Part shown: positions 6,990-15,820 of the stretch, in pieces
Numbering within the stretch: position 1 is the stretch's first letter
Layout of the letters: each line of letters opens with the position of its first letter
Assembly (NCBI RefSeq): GCF_003351025.1
Contig: NZ_QPCG01000004.1
Location: 496,001 to 560,000 of the forward strand
DNA: 64,000 bases
Direction of reading: 5' to 3'
DNA from: Mucilaginibacter endophyticus
GTDB lineage: Bacteria > Bacteroidota > Bacteroidia > Sphingobacteriales > Sphingobacteriaceae
Program-made: the position numbers and the translations under genes
Notes under the pieces: model-generated
The model's database searches: none
Told to the model about the DNA's origin: nothing
Seen by the model: only the letters and a program-made list of their open reading frames with translations

Positions 6990-9245
6990 TCACGGCATCT
7001 TATCCTTCAGCTCCTTTTCCTTTTCATCCTCTTCGTTCCGTAACCGTCGTTTCTCCTGTCGCACTTCTTTCCGGGTTCGGCCGCCCGTGGTATCTACGGC
7101 GTCAATCTTCAGCTTGTATTCGGCTTTGAGCGCCTCTATTTGGGCTTTGATCTGTTCTTTTAAGGTTTGCTCTTTTTGTTTCTGCTTTTCTTCCGCTTTT
7201 TGTTCGGTAGTATCTTTTTTACCGAAAAGACGCTGGAAGAAATTTGGCCGTTTCACAGGCTCTTCAACCACAGGTAAAATGCTGTCATCGTCTGCTCCGC
7301 CTTGTTTCATGAGGCTATCGGCAGTAGCAGTATCAACTGGTGCAATCTGGCGGCGCAGGCTCTCTCTTAAGCGCACTTCGTAAAAACCATAGGCATTGGT
7401 ATCGCGGGCGGTATAACCTTTTATAGCCATCAGCTTTCCTATCAGGTTAAAATAGCCATGCAGTCCCGGTCGTAAACTGCCATCCGGCTGAAACGCGTAC
7501 AGGCCGCCTTTAGGATATGGAACAATGCTGGCCAGGTAAATACTTTCGCCCAAACTAAGTTCAGACGGCGCTTTGCCAAAGTAATAATGTGATGCTTCGG
7601 CAATACCATAAATGTTCTTTCCCCATTCAATAATGTTAAAATAAACCTCCAGCATCCTGTCTTTGGTCATGATGCGGTTGTTTTCGATAAGCCAAACAAT
7701 CAGGATCTCTTCTATTTTACGCGCCATGGTTTTTTCACGGCTCAGGAAAGCGTTTTTAACCAGCTGCTGCGAGATCCCGCTGCCACCGCGTTTATATTTT
7801 TTTGTTTTAAAGTCGGTAGCAATTGATTTACGGATAGCCTCCATCACAAAACCATGATTGGTGTAAAATGAAGGGTCCTCCGCTGTCATCACCGCGTTTC
7901 TCAAATTAGGCGAAATCTGCTGCAGCGGGGTAAACTCAGGGTTTTCCGGGCCAATCAAATGCGGCGCCATTGGTTTGCCTTTTTCGTATGGCGTATAAAT
8001 GAATGGGCTGTTCAATTTGGTTAAATCGGTGCGACCAAATTTCAGGATCCGGAAGTTATCTTTATCCATCCCCGAATCAAATATCAAATCGTCGGGTTTT
8101 GAAGTATCCATGAAAAAGTTCATGTGATAGTTCAGCTTACCGGCAACCTGGATCCCATCAAGCGCGTCAAACATCCCGGTAGGGAACGAATCAAACATAT
8201 CGGCGGCGTTAAGCCATCCGGTGTTCAGCTTCAGTTCATAAATTTTTACCGGGTTAAGCGTGTATTTAATAAATGGATGGGCTGTTAATTTTTTTACATG
8301 GATGGTGGAGGTACTATCGATAGATACATAATTGGTACCTACTTTAACATCGGCGTCAATAGCAGCCTCCGGGAACACAATATCCGTAGATGAAATGCCT
8401 GGATGATGGATCAACAAATTTTTTACCGACCATGAACCCGATATCGAGGTTTCGCCGCTGCTGTGATCCTCCTTGGTTAGTTTGGTTTGCAGCGTATCGA
8501 AGTTAAGCTTCAGGTTAAATTTCTTTTCGATGAAAGGCAGCTCCACTTTTTGGCGATTATCGGCATAAAGCATTACGTCGATGTCCTTATCCGACGGATG
8601 CATTTTACCGGCAAAGTGCCAGGTAGCTTCCCCATCGTTTACTTTTATAGTTGAGCTTAGCTGTCCGTCTTTGATCAGCGCTGTTTGGGCTAAAAGCTTA
8701 AGCTGCGCGCTGTCACTTTTAAAGCTGATCATGAAATTATTGAGCGCCAAGTTATCCGGAATCTTATAAAGTACTTCGTTGATCAGGTTATGAGCTATAT
8801 TGCTTAAATCGGCTTTAGTATCAGTAGCCGTCGAATCCTTTTTCTTTTTAAACAGGAAGTCGAAGTTTTTAACCCCATTCTTATCGATAAGGTGAATGAA
8901 GCCGTCCTGTAATACCACATCCGATAGTTTTACCTCACCCAACACCAGCGGCATGATCCTTACACTCACCACAAAGTTTTTTATATTCAGCAAACTATCG
9001 CGCCCATCAGGTACAATGCTGATATCCGAAAATGAAACTGTGCTTAGGCCGGTAAATCGGGCCGATCCTATTTTTACATCTAAATTATAATCTCTTTTGG
9101 CTTTTAATTTAGCTTTGTCAATGGCTTTTTCGAGCAGTGCTCCGCGTTTTGAGTAGGCAACATATCCGCCGATAAGCAGAATAAGAATTAAGGGAACGAG
9201 AATGTATGCGGCTATGCGTATATATTTAGGATTAAGGCGCTTCAT
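6990..9245 (-). CDS. AsmA-like N-terminus fused to GT51 peptidoglycan transglycosylase
   Basis: 751 residues with one N-terminal membrane anchor (about 12-31). Residues 40-400 look AsmA-like: GLSTVSFSDISIVPDG, SLLNIKNFVVSVRIMPL and the C-terminal DALDGIQVAGKLNYHMNF pattern. Residues 445-600 are a GT51 glycosyltransferase: catalytic Glu456 in TAEDPSFYTNHGF, GGSGISQQLVKN at 487-498, RKIEEILIVWLIE, then EVYFNIIEWGKNIYGIAEAS and YFGK. There is no transpeptidase domain. It should polymerise lipid II glycan strands on the periplasmic face. The C-terminus (650-751) is a Lys/Glu-rich coiled-coil-like tail. The AsmA call is by pattern only. The gene stands alone, divergent from mrp. Confidence 0.88.
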   Translation of the reverse strand: MKRLNPKYIRIAAYILVPLILILLIGGYVAYSKRGALLEKAIDKAKLKAKRDYNLDVKIGSARFTGLSTVSFSDISIVPDGRDSLLNIKNFVVSVRIMPLVLGEVKLSDVVLQDGFIHLIDKNGVKNFDFLFKKKKDSTATDTKADLSNIAHNLINEVLYKIPDNLALNNFMISFKSDSAQLKLLAQTALIKDGQLSSTIKVNDGEATWHFAGKMHPSDKDIDVMLYADNRQKVELPFIEKKFNLKLNFDTLQTKLTKEDHSSGETSISGSWSVKNLLIHHPGISSTDIVFPEAAIDADVKVGTNYVSIDSTSTIHVKKLTAHPFIKYTLNPVKIYELKLNTGWLNAADMFDSFPTGMFDALDGIQVAGKLNYHMNFFMDTSKPDDLIFDSGMDKDNFRILKFGRTDLTKLNSPFIYTPYEKGKPMAPHLIGPENPEFTPLQQISPNLRNAVMTAEDPSFYTNHGFVMEAIRKSIATDFKTKKYKRGGSGISQQLVKNAFLSREKTMARKIEEILIVWLIENNRIMTKDRMLEVYFNIIEWGKNIYGIAEASHYYFGKAPSELSLGESIYLASIVPYPKGGLYAFQPDGSLRPGLHGYFNLIGKLMAIKGYTARDTNAYGFYEVRLRESLRRQIAPVDTATADSLMKQGGADDDSILPVVEEPVKRPNFFQRLFGKKDTTEQKAEEKQKQKEQTLKEQIKAQIEALKAEYKLKIDAVDTTGGRTRKEVRQEKRRLRNEEDEKEKELKDKMP

Positions 9246-9343
9246 TTGTTAATTTTATCCAAAACTAAACTAAATCTTATCCCCTGCAAACGGTTGTTTA
9301 TGCAAATTGTTTCCCAATAAACTTAATCAACGACCTGTTTTCA

Positions 9344-9351
9344 TAAATTTG
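9344..9351 (+). promoter_or_regulatory. Bacteroidota -7 promoter element of mrp
   Basis: TAAATTTG fits TAnnTTTG. It lies only 9 bases before the ATG at 9361, so the mRNA would be almost leaderless. No clear -33 TTTG was seen at the usual distance. Confidence 0.6.
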
Positions 9352-9360
9352 CCTCATATT

Positions 9361-10449
9361 ATGACAATTACTAAAGAACAAGTATTACAGGCGCTGGGCA
9401 ATGTTGAGGAACCGGATCTAAAAAAAGACCTCGTAACCCTTAACATGATCCAGGATATCCGTATCGATGGCAACAACGTAAGCTTCTCGGTTGTGCTTAC
9501 CACACCGGCATGCCCGTTAAAGGCCATGATCGAAAATGCATGTCGCAATGCAGTCCTCCATTTTGTGAGCAAAGAGGCCGTTATTAATATCAACATGACC
9601 TCGCAGGTAACAACTCAAAAAAACACCGGGGTACCGGGTGTAAAAAATATAATAGCTGTAGCATCGGGCAAAGGCGGCGTTGGTAAATCAACCGTAGCTG
9701 CAAACCTGGCTTTAGGCCTGGCAAAATCAGGTGCTAAAGTTGGTTTGATTGATGCCGATATATATGGCCCATCGGTACCTATTATGTTTGGTTTGGAAGG
9801 TGCACGCCCAATGGCCAGCCAGGTTGATGGCAAAACACGCATTGAGCCTATTGAAAAATATGGCATCAAATTACTGTCGATAGGTTTCTTTACAGATCCT
9901 AACCAACCCGTGCCATGGCGTGGGCCGATGGTATCAACCGCGGTAAAACAATTGTTTAATGATGCCGACTGGGGCGATCTGGACTATTTAGTGATCGACC
10001 TGCCGCCGGGTACTGGTGATATCCATATCACAGTAACACAAAGCTTCCCGGTAACAGGGGCAGTTATTGTTACCACGCCGCAAAACGTAGCGCTTGCCGA
10101 TGCTAAAAAAGGAATTGGCATGTTTATGATGCCGGCTATCAATGTGCCTATATTAGGAGTGGTTGAAAACATGTCGTACTTTACCCCTGCCGAACTGCCG
10201 GAGAATAAATATTACATATTCGGAAAAGGCGGTGGCCACAAACTGGCCGAGATATTGGAAGTCCCTTTTCTTGGAGAGATCCCATTAATTAAAGGAATCA
10301 GTGATTCGGGCGATGCCGGCAAGCCTACTGTGCTTGAAGAGGATGGCCCAATGACAGCCGCCTTTGTTGAAATGGCCGAGCGCGTTGCCCAGCAGGTTGC
10401 CATATCAAACGCCAAAGCACTAAGTGCAGAAAATATTGTAAATAATTAA
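9361..10449 (+). CDS. apbC: Mrp/NBP35-family Fe-S carrier ATPase (ApbC-like)
   Basis: 362 residues from the ATG at 9361. Upstream in-frame codons are rejected because the promoter box lies there and MTITKEQVLQALGNVEEPDL is the usual start of the family. Residues 1-95 form a DUF59/MIP18-like domain with a cysteine in TTPACPLK. Residues 110-350 are a P-loop ATPase with deviant Walker A GKGGVGKSTVAANLA, switch motif DADIYGPSVP and LVIDLPPGTGD. The usual C-terminal CxxC is not obvious, as in many Bacteroidota members. It carries or transfers Fe-S clusters to apo-proteins in the cytosol. The NifU-type gene follows 31 bp later, an apparent Fe-S operon. Confidence 0.93.
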   Translation: MTITKEQVLQALGNVEEPDLKKDLVTLNMIQDIRIDGNNVSFSVVLTTPACPLKAMIENACRNAVLHFVSKEAVININMTSQVTTQKNTGVPGVKNIIAVASGKGGVGKSTVAANLALGLAKSGAKVGLIDADIYGPSVPIMFGLEGARPMASQVDGKTRIEPIEKYGIKLLSIGFFTDPNQPVPWRGPMVSTAVKQLFNDADWGDLDYLVIDLPPGTGDIHITVTQSFPVTGAVIVTTPQNVALADAKKGIGMFMMPAINVPILGVVENMSYFTPAELPENKYYIFGKGGGHKLAEILEVPFLGEIPLIKGISDSGDAGKPTVLEEDGPMTAAFVEMAERVAQQVAISNAKALSAENIVNN

Positions 10450-10480
10450 TAACTTTACATAACGTTATAAATTAATAAAA

Positions 10481-10759
10481 ATGAGTTTATTAAATCAGGT
10501 TGAAGCAGCTTTAGATACTATCCGTCCGTATTTGGAGGCTGATGGGGGGAATGTTTCTGTTGAGGAGATAACTCCTGAAGGTGTTGTTAAATTAAAGCTG
10601 CTGGGTTCATGCGGATCATGCCCAATGAGCATCATGACCCTTAAGGCCGGTATTGAGCAGGCCATTAAAAAAGCCGTGCCCGAAGTTACCGCCATTGAGG
10701 CCATTAACCTAACGGACATTGACGACCCTAATGCCGTACTTCCGGAAAATTTAAGGTAA
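10481..10759 (+). CDS. NifU C-terminal-domain Fe-S scaffold protein
   Basis: 92 residues, a free-standing NifU-like (Nfu) domain. The Fe-S ligands are in GSCGSCPMS (CxxC) and the N-terminus IRPYLEADGGNVSVEEI is family-typical. It should hold a labile [4Fe-4S] cluster as a dimer and pass it to target enzymes. It sits directly downstream of the Mrp ATPase and is probably co-transcribed. Possible clients in this window are NadA (three conserved Cys) and the haem/redox proteins. Confidence 0.95.
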   Translation: MSLLNQVEAALDTIRPYLEADGGNVSVEEITPEGVVKLKLLGSCGSCPMSIMTLKAGIEQAIKKAVPEVTAIEAINLTDIDDPNAVLPENLR

Positions 10760-10879
10760 TTGTTAAGTAATGTTAAATCCCCGGTTCAAATTGGGGATAT
10801 GACTTACTTTTGATGAAGTTTAAAAACTATTTTAACCCTGTCAGCGTAATATATGTTGAGGTAAGTAGTTAATGGTTTT

Positions 10880-11512
10880 ATGAAGTATTTAGTTGGCCTG
10901 TTATTTCTGTTTGTATCAATGGGAGCTTTTGCGCAAAGCAAAGACCGCCCTGTTGTGCAGTTTACAGGCATCACACATAATGCCGATAGTGCCAAGATCA
11001 CTATCCCTTACGTAACCATTACCAATACAACAGCACATAACATTATTAATGTATCCAACTACAAGGGATACTTCTCATTTGTAGTACACGAACGCGATAC
11101 CCTGCGTTTTACCTGTGTTGGCTACGCGCCGGTTACTGTGGTTATACCGGCAAACCTGCCGAATGAAAGCTATACTACTCAGGTATCCCTTAAAGCGCAG
11201 ATCATTAACCTGCCTACGTTCCACGTGTTTCCGTGGGCAACTACCGATGAGTTTAAGAAAGACTTTTTGGCTATAAAACTTGCCGATGATGATTTGGAAA
11301 TAGCCCGCAAAAACATCAGCAAAGCAACTTTATCGGCACTGTACAATACTTTACCCCGCGATGCCCAGGAAATACAATCTGCCAATGCGCAAAGCATGCA
11401 CACCACTATCCTGAACTCGCACTCGCTTACCCCAAACCCGTTGTTAAACCCACTTGCATGGGGCAGCCTCATCAAGTCAATATCTGACGGGGATAAGAGT
11501 AATAGTAAATAA
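10880..11512 (+). CDS. Secreted protein with carboxypeptidase-regulatory-like domain
   Basis: 210 residues with a signal peptide (MKYLVGLLFLFVSMGAFAQS). Residues about 25-110 show the beta-sandwich pattern of CarboxypepD_reg-like domains (IPYVTITNTTAHNIINVSN, GYFSFVVHERDTLRFTCVGY). The C-terminal 100 residues are polar and helical. Function unknown; in Bacteroidota such domains occur in periplasmic or surface proteins. A similar N-terminal domain occurs in the gene at 50423-51193. An imperfect AATCCCC/GGGGAT hairpin at about 10777-10799 may end the upstream transcript. Confidence 0.75.
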   Translation: MKYLVGLLFLFVSMGAFAQSKDRPVVQFTGITHNADSAKITIPYVTITNTTAHNIINVSNYKGYFSFVVHERDTLRFTCVGYAPVTVVIPANLPNESYTTQVSLKAQIINLPTFHVFPWATTDEFKKDFLAIKLADDDLEIARKNISKATLSALYNTLPRDAQEIQSANAQSMHTTILNSHSLTPNPLLNPLAWGSLIKSISDGDKSNSK

Positions 11513-11580
11513 TTAAGGTTTTTCCTCTATGCTATTATTAGTGCCAATAATAGCAGCATAACGAATTAGAAAATAAAACG

Positions 11581-11732
11581 CCACCGCTCGGCTCCAGCCG
11601 AGTGGTAATTATTGCGACGGCCTCCGGCCGTAGTGACTAAACTTCGACCAATTTTTCTATTAACTTAACTGAATGCGCTTCGGCGGCCAGAGGCCGTTTG
11701 ATAGTTACCACTCGGCTGGAGCCGAGCGGTGG
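11581..11732. repeat. Dispersed palindrome (family B, CCACCGCTCGGCTCCAGCCGAG arms)
   Basis: The terminal arms CCACCGCTCGGCTCCAGCCG and CGGCTGGAGCCGAGCGGTGG are exact inverted copies. Each arm is itself a small hairpin (CTCGGCT/AGCCGAG), and inside are GGCCTCCGGCC / GGCCAGAGGCC pairs. A second full copy lies at 22688-22801 and a 15-bp stub at 40943-40957, each time directly followed by a family C palindrome. Confidence 0.85.
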
Positions 11733-11740
11733 CAGAATCA

Positions 11741-11831
11741 TGTCATTGCGAGCGTAGCGCGGCAATCGCACGGAAGCATGGCCGCCCTGTATAGCTACGA
11801 GATTGCTTCGTCGTTCCTCCTCGTAATGACA
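11741..11831. repeat. Dispersed palindrome (family C, TGTCATTGCGAG...CTCGNAATGACA)
   Basis: Arms TGTCATTGCGAG and CTCGTAATGACA surround GCAATCGCACGGAAG and GATTGCTTCGTCG segments. Near-identical copies are at 22822-22911 and 40969-41052. A related longer palindrome lies at 35841-35934. Confidence 0.85.
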
Positions 11832-11894
11832 TTTTTTGGTTTTCCCTAATCTCCAGGCAGAACAAAACAGTAACCAATTTACTCCAAAGGAGGT

Positions 11895-12521
11895 TTATGA
11901 TAACCCCTCAAAATCTATTACCTCCCCTTCAAACAATTCCAGCTCCTGCAAATTATGACTTACGATAATAGTCGTAAGTCCCAATTGCTTAATTAAAGGC
12001 TTAAGTTCAGCTATTAACGTAGTTTTCATTTTGCTATCCAGAGCCGAAAACGGCTCATCCATTAAAAGCAGTTTGGGTTTAATGGCTAAGGCTCTTAAAA
12101 TGGCCAGGCGCTGTTGTTGGCCTCCAGAGAGATGGTCGGGTTTATGATCAACAAATTTATCCAGTTGCCCAAGTTTTACTAATTGCTTTATCCAGCCCGC
12201 ATCTGTTGTAGCATACTCCAGGTGCTGTTGTACGGTCATGTTCGGGAACAAGGCATAGCTTTGAAATACAAACCCCGTATGTCTTTTTTGAGGCGGCAGG
12301 CTAATTTTTCGTTCAGCATCAAACCAGGTAATACCATCAACTACAATTGTCCCGTTTTCGGGCGATGCCAAACCGGCTATCATTTTCAGCAAAGTAGTTT
12401 TTCCCGAACCGGATGGGCCTAAAATTTTAGTGATACTGCCCGCGGCAAACTGCCTTTTAATTTTAAGCAGTTGCCTGTCGTGGTAGGACTTTAGCTTGAT
12501 TTCAATATTTACCTTGATCAT
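11895..12521 (-). CDS. modC: Molybdate ABC transporter ATP-binding protein, short form
   Basis: 208 residues. Walker A GPSGSGKTTLLKMIAGL, Q-loop FQSYALF, signature LSGGQQQRLAILRAL and Walker B LLLMDEPFSALD are all present. It ends right after the H-loop (IIVSHNLQEL), so the C-terminal MOP/TOBE domain of standard ModC (about 350 residues) is missing. It powers uptake of molybdate or tungstate together with ModB and ModA. Its start overlaps the modB stop by 4 bp, so the two are translationally coupled. The assignment depends on the adjacent modB and modA. Confidence 0.9.
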   Translation of the reverse strand: MIKVNIEIKLKSYHDRQLLKIKRQFAAGSITKILGPSGSGKTTLLKMIAGLASPENGTIVVDGITWFDAERKISLPPQKRHTGFVFQSYALFPNMTVQQHLEYATTDAGWIKQLVKLGQLDKFVDHKPDHLSGGQQQRLAILRALAIKPKLLLMDEPFSALDSKMKTTLIAELKPLIKQLGLTTIIVSHNLQELELFEGEVIDFEGLS

Positions 12522-13192
12522 GCTAAGGGACCTTTCGCCTGGTATTTATTGAATATAAAAACTGTCATCACCAAGATAAACGTAATGGAAAATAAAATGA
12601 GCGAGTAATTATTTGCCGAGGCATAGTCCATCTTTTCTACCGAGTCATACACAGCGATAGATGCTACCCTTGTAACACCGGGAATGTTCCCGCCTATCAT
12701 CAACACTACACCAAACTCGCCCAAAGTATGGGCAAAGGTTAAAACTGCCGCCGTTAATAATGATGGTTTGATATTGGGTAATAACACATACCTGAAAGTT
12801 TGCCATTCGGTTTTACCCAGCGTGTATGACGCTTCGGCCAGGGATGCCGGCAATTGCTGCAAAGCTGATTTTACCGGGCCTACCATAAAAGGCATACCGT
12901 ATATCACCGAAGCCAGGATTAAGCCAGGGAAAGAGAAAACCAGTTGTACATCAAAAGTATCATGCAGCCATTTTCCCAAACCATACTGCGGACTAAAAGC
13001 CAGCAGCAAATAAAAGCCCAGTACCGATGGCGGCAGCACCAAAGGCATGGTAATAATTGCTTCGATGATGAGCTTAATAAATGATCTGCCCCGCGAAAGC
13101 CACCAGGCAAACGGCAACCCGATAAGCAGCAGCAACAGTGTTGTAATGCCTGCTAATTTTAACGTAAGCCATATGGGCGATAGGTCCATCAA
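12518..13192 (-). CDS. modB: Molybdate ABC transporter permease
   Basis: 224 residues with five to six membrane segments. It carries the EAA-type loop contacting the ATPase (EASYTLGKTEWQTFRYVLLPNIKPSLL) and the ModB-typical TFAHTLGEFGVVLMIGGNIPG. Length matches the family. It is the middle gene of modA-modB-modC on the minus strand, 12 bp after modA and overlapping modC. Confidence 0.94.
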   Translation of the reverse strand: MMDLSPIWLTLKLAGITTLLLLLIGLPFAWWLSRGRSFIKLIIEAIITMPLVLPPSVLGFYLLLAFSPQYGLGKWLHDTFDVQLVFSFPGLILASVIYGMPFMVGPVKSALQQLPASLAEASYTLGKTEWQTFRYVLLPNIKPSLLTAAVLTFAHTLGEFGVVLMIGGNIPGVTRVASIAVYDSVEKMDYASANNYSLILFSITFILVMTVFIFNKYQAKGPLA

Positions 13193-13204
13193 TAAAAATA
13201 CAAA

Positions 13205-13981
13205 TTATTGCACCCGGTAACCATAAGCCTTGAAAATACTTTTCGTGGCCGGACTTAAAATGTAGCGATAAAATTTATCTGCCGAAGGGTTATCAGCACC
13301 GTGTTTCAGGATCACGATACCTTGTTGTATCGGCTCATAGCTTTTTGGGTCGATAACCTTATAATATAATGTTGTTTTATTTCCGAGTTCCTTCACCAGC
13401 GATTGTGTGGTAAAACAAACATCAGCCACACCTGTGGTGATATAAGTATTTACCTGCGAGATGCTCTCGCCATAAACAATTTTAGGTTTAGCATCATCCA
13501 AAATGCCTTTATCCTGAAGCGATTGTTCCGCGGCTTTACCATAAGGAGCAATAGCAGGATTAGCTACCGCGATCTTTTTTACCCGAGCCGAAAGCAGCAT
13601 CCGCTCCCAGTTTTCAAAACCGATATTTTGCGTACTGCAAATAATCAGACTGCCGGAGGCGTACACTACCGGCTTCTCTTTCGCGAAACCATTCTTAAAC
13701 AAGGTCTCCGGAAAACTCATGTCCGCGGATAAAAACACATCAAACGGTGCTCCGTTACTAATCTGTGCTACCAACTTACCCGACGAGCCTATTACGGCAT
13801 CAATAGTAATACCCGTTTTTTGCTTAAAGTCTTTTTGCAAAACCTCCATTACCGGCTGCAGGTTGGCTGCCGCCGCAACCCGGATATTCTGCGCGTTTGC
13901 ATTTAAACATGCTGTAAACAGCAGGGTAAATAAAAAAAATATAATTTTTTTTGAATTGGTATTGTATTGTTCGCTTTGCAT
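13205..13981 (-). CDS. modA: Molybdate-binding periplasmic protein
   Basis: 258 residues from the ATG at 13981, chosen because a signal peptide (FFLFTLLFTACLNANAQ) follows. The open frame extends upstream to 14155, but that part reads through the regulatory region. The mature protein begins IRVAAAANLQPVMEVL, and has GSSGKLVAQISNGAPFDVFLSAD, which contains the oxyanion-binding Ser of ModA. The cysteine in FTACLN might make it a lipoprotein. It captures molybdate or tungstate in the periplasm and delivers it to ModB. Confidence 0.93.
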   Translation of the reverse strand: MQSEQYNTNSKKIIFFLFTLLFTACLNANAQNIRVAAAANLQPVMEVLQKDFKQKTGITIDAVIGSSGKLVAQISNGAPFDVFLSADMSFPETLFKNGFAKEKPVVYASGSLIICSTQNIGFENWERMLLSARVKKIAVANPAIAPYGKAAEQSLQDKGILDDAKPKIVYGESISQVNTYITTGVADVCFTTQSLVKELGNKTTLYYKVIDPKSYEPIQQGIVILKHGADNPSADKFYRYILSPATKSIFKAYGYRVQ

Positions 13982-14021
13982 AGCTTTTATAGTTTTTTGC
14001 CTTGCAGGCAATAGTTTCGTT

Positions 14022-14069
14022 TGGTATCCAAGCGTATCATAATTTCTTAAAAATGGCCATTTGATACCA
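14022..14069. promoter_or_regulatory. Inverted repeat upstream of modA
   Basis: TGGTATC at 14022-14028 and GATACCA at 14063-14069 are exact inverted copies; AAGCGTAT at 14030 and ATACGCTT at 14083 are a second such pair. They lie 40-110 bp before modA. They could be operator half-sites for molybdate control, but do not match the enterobacterial ModE site. Confidence 0.35.
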
Positions 14070-14204
14070 CAACACCACAAATATACGCTTGTTATAGCCA
14101 TAAGCGGTTCATATATTAGTAATGTTAAGCTATCAAATAAACCAATTTTTAACAAAAATAAAGCCGCTAAACTTCAGTCAATCCGGCTTTAAACGTATCC
14201 CTGA

Positions 14205-15689
14205 ATGAAAAATAATTTTACAAGAGTTCTGTTAGCCTCATTTATCACTGTCGGCGTTTTTAGTGGCGAAGCCTGTGGCAAAAAATCAACCGTTACGCCA
14301 GCGCCCACTGTTCCGCCCGTTACGCCACCGGTAGTAACGCCGGTTAAAAGCGATGTGACCATGTGGCTTACTACTGCCGATCAAACCATTGCTTTCGCTA
14401 AACAAAATGCAGCTATTAATTTTAGCACAACAGCTGGCAGCGGCTCAACTATTAATATCAATGCGGCCACTACCTACCAAACTATTGATGGCTTTGGTTA
14501 TTGCCTTACCGGAGGCAGCGCCATGGTACTCAATAAACTTACTGCTCAAAAACAGGACGAAGTGCTGAAAGATCTTTTCCAGACCGATGACACCCACATT
14601 GGCGTGAGTTATCTCCGCATCAGCATAGGCGCATCTGATATGAGTGCTACCGATTATACATATGATGAAGTAACGCCCGGTCAAACAGATGTCGACCTGA
14701 AAAGCTTTTCTATCGATGCCGAAAAAGCCGATCTGATCCCCGTTTTGAAAAAGATCCTTGCTATTAACCCGAACATTAAAATATTAGGCAGCCCCTGGAC
14801 GGCCCCTACCTGGATGAAGGTTAACACGCTTGGCAACAACGGATTTAAAGCTGGCAGTTTAAATACAGCATACTATGATGCTTATGCCCGCTACTTTGTA
14901 AAATACATTCAGGCCATGAAAGCGGAAGGCATTACCATTGATGCCATAACACCGCAAAACGAGCCGCTGAACGCAAATAATAACCCGGCTATGTATATGC
15001 CATCAAACGAGCAGGCTAATTTTATTAAAAACAACCTTGGCCCTCAGTTTAAAACAGCAGGTATCACCAGCAAGATCATTATTTATGATCACAATGCCGA
15101 TAATACCCGTTATCCCGTAGACATTTTCAGCGATGCCGCAGCTAACCCTTTTGTTGATGGATCGGCTTTCCATTTATATAATGGCGATATCAGCGCGCTT
15201 GGCCCGCTGCACGATGCCTTCCCTAACAAAAACCTTTATTTTACCGAACAATATACCCCTTCAAACGGAGGCTTCGGCGGTGATTTGTCATGGCATGTAA
15301 GCAACCTCATTATCGGCGCAACCCGTAACTGGTGCCGCAACGTACTGGAATGGAACCTTGCCACCGATACAGAATACGGTCCGCATACCGATGGTGGCTG
15401 TACAACCTGCCGCGGAGCATTAACGGTTACTTCATCATCGGCGGTAACAAAAAATGTGTCTTATTATATTATTGCACATGCCTCAAAATTTGTGAGACCG
15501 GGGGCCGTGCGGATCTCTTCTGATAACGTAGCAGGCTTACCAAACGTGGCTTTCAAAAATACCGATGGCAGCACAGTTTTAATAGTGCTAAATTCAAGCG
15601 GAAGTCAGCAAACCTTTAATTTTAAGATAGATGGAAAAACAGCCTCAAGCACTTTAGCCAACGGTTCGGTAGCCACTTATGTGTGGTAA
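14205..15689 (+). CDS. GH30 family glucanase, surface or periplasmic
   Basis: 494 residues. A signal peptide ends at Cys24 (GEACGKK), so it may be a lipoprotein; a Thr/Pro/Val linker (residues 29-47) follows. The GH30 catalytic (beta/alpha)8 core and side beta domain cover about 50-494. The acid/base is Glu253 in TPQNEPLN and the nucleophile Glu348 in FTEQYTP; GSPWTAPTWMK and YDHNADN are family-typical. Similarity to Bacteroidota endo-beta-1,6-glucanases (pustulan or fungal glucan) is the likeliest reading, but glucosylceramidase-like activity cannot be excluded. It has two paralogues in the window (18536 and 57607). The 7TM receptor gene follows on the same strand. Confidence 0.93.
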   Translation: MKNNFTRVLLASFITVGVFSGEACGKKSTVTPAPTVPPVTPPVVTPVKSDVTMWLTTADQTIAFAKQNAAINFSTTAGSGSTININAATTYQTIDGFGYCLTGGSAMVLNKLTAQKQDEVLKDLFQTDDTHIGVSYLRISIGASDMSATDYTYDEVTPGQTDVDLKSFSIDAEKADLIPVLKKILAINPNIKILGSPWTAPTWMKVNTLGNNGFKAGSLNTAYYDAYARYFVKYIQAMKAEGITIDAITPQNEPLNANNNPAMYMPSNEQANFIKNNLGPQFKTAGITSKIIIYDHNADNTRYPVDIFSDAAANPFVDGSAFHLYNGDISALGPLHDAFPNKNLYFTEQYTPSNGGFGGDLSWHVSNLIIGATRNWCRNVLEWNLATDTEYGPHTDGGCTTCRGALTVTSSSAVTKNVSYYIIAHASKFVRPGAVRISSDNVAGLPNVAFKNTDGSTVLIVLNSSGSQQTFNFKIDGKTASSTLANGSVATYVW

Positions 15690-15820
15690 AAACCGTATAT
15701 TAACAACAAATAGCTAAAAATTAACAATTTAAATAACTGTATATCGTACTTTTAATAGGAATAGAAAAATAAAAATATTATAATTGTATCCGGCCTGACG
15801 CTAACCAAACAACCATTTCA

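Larger units (their letters stand above)
11513..11894. other. Intergenic region made of two dispersed palindromes
   Basis: There is no gene in this gap between convergent genes. It is almost filled by the family B and family C palindromes listed separately. A smaller hairpin, TGCTATTATTAGTGCCAATAATAGCA at about 11529-11554, may end transcription of the upstream gene. Confidence 0.7.

Noticed and set aside
13982..14155. N-terminal extension of ModA
   Set aside because: The extension has no coding character, covers the inverted repeats, and the internal ATG opens a proper signal peptide.
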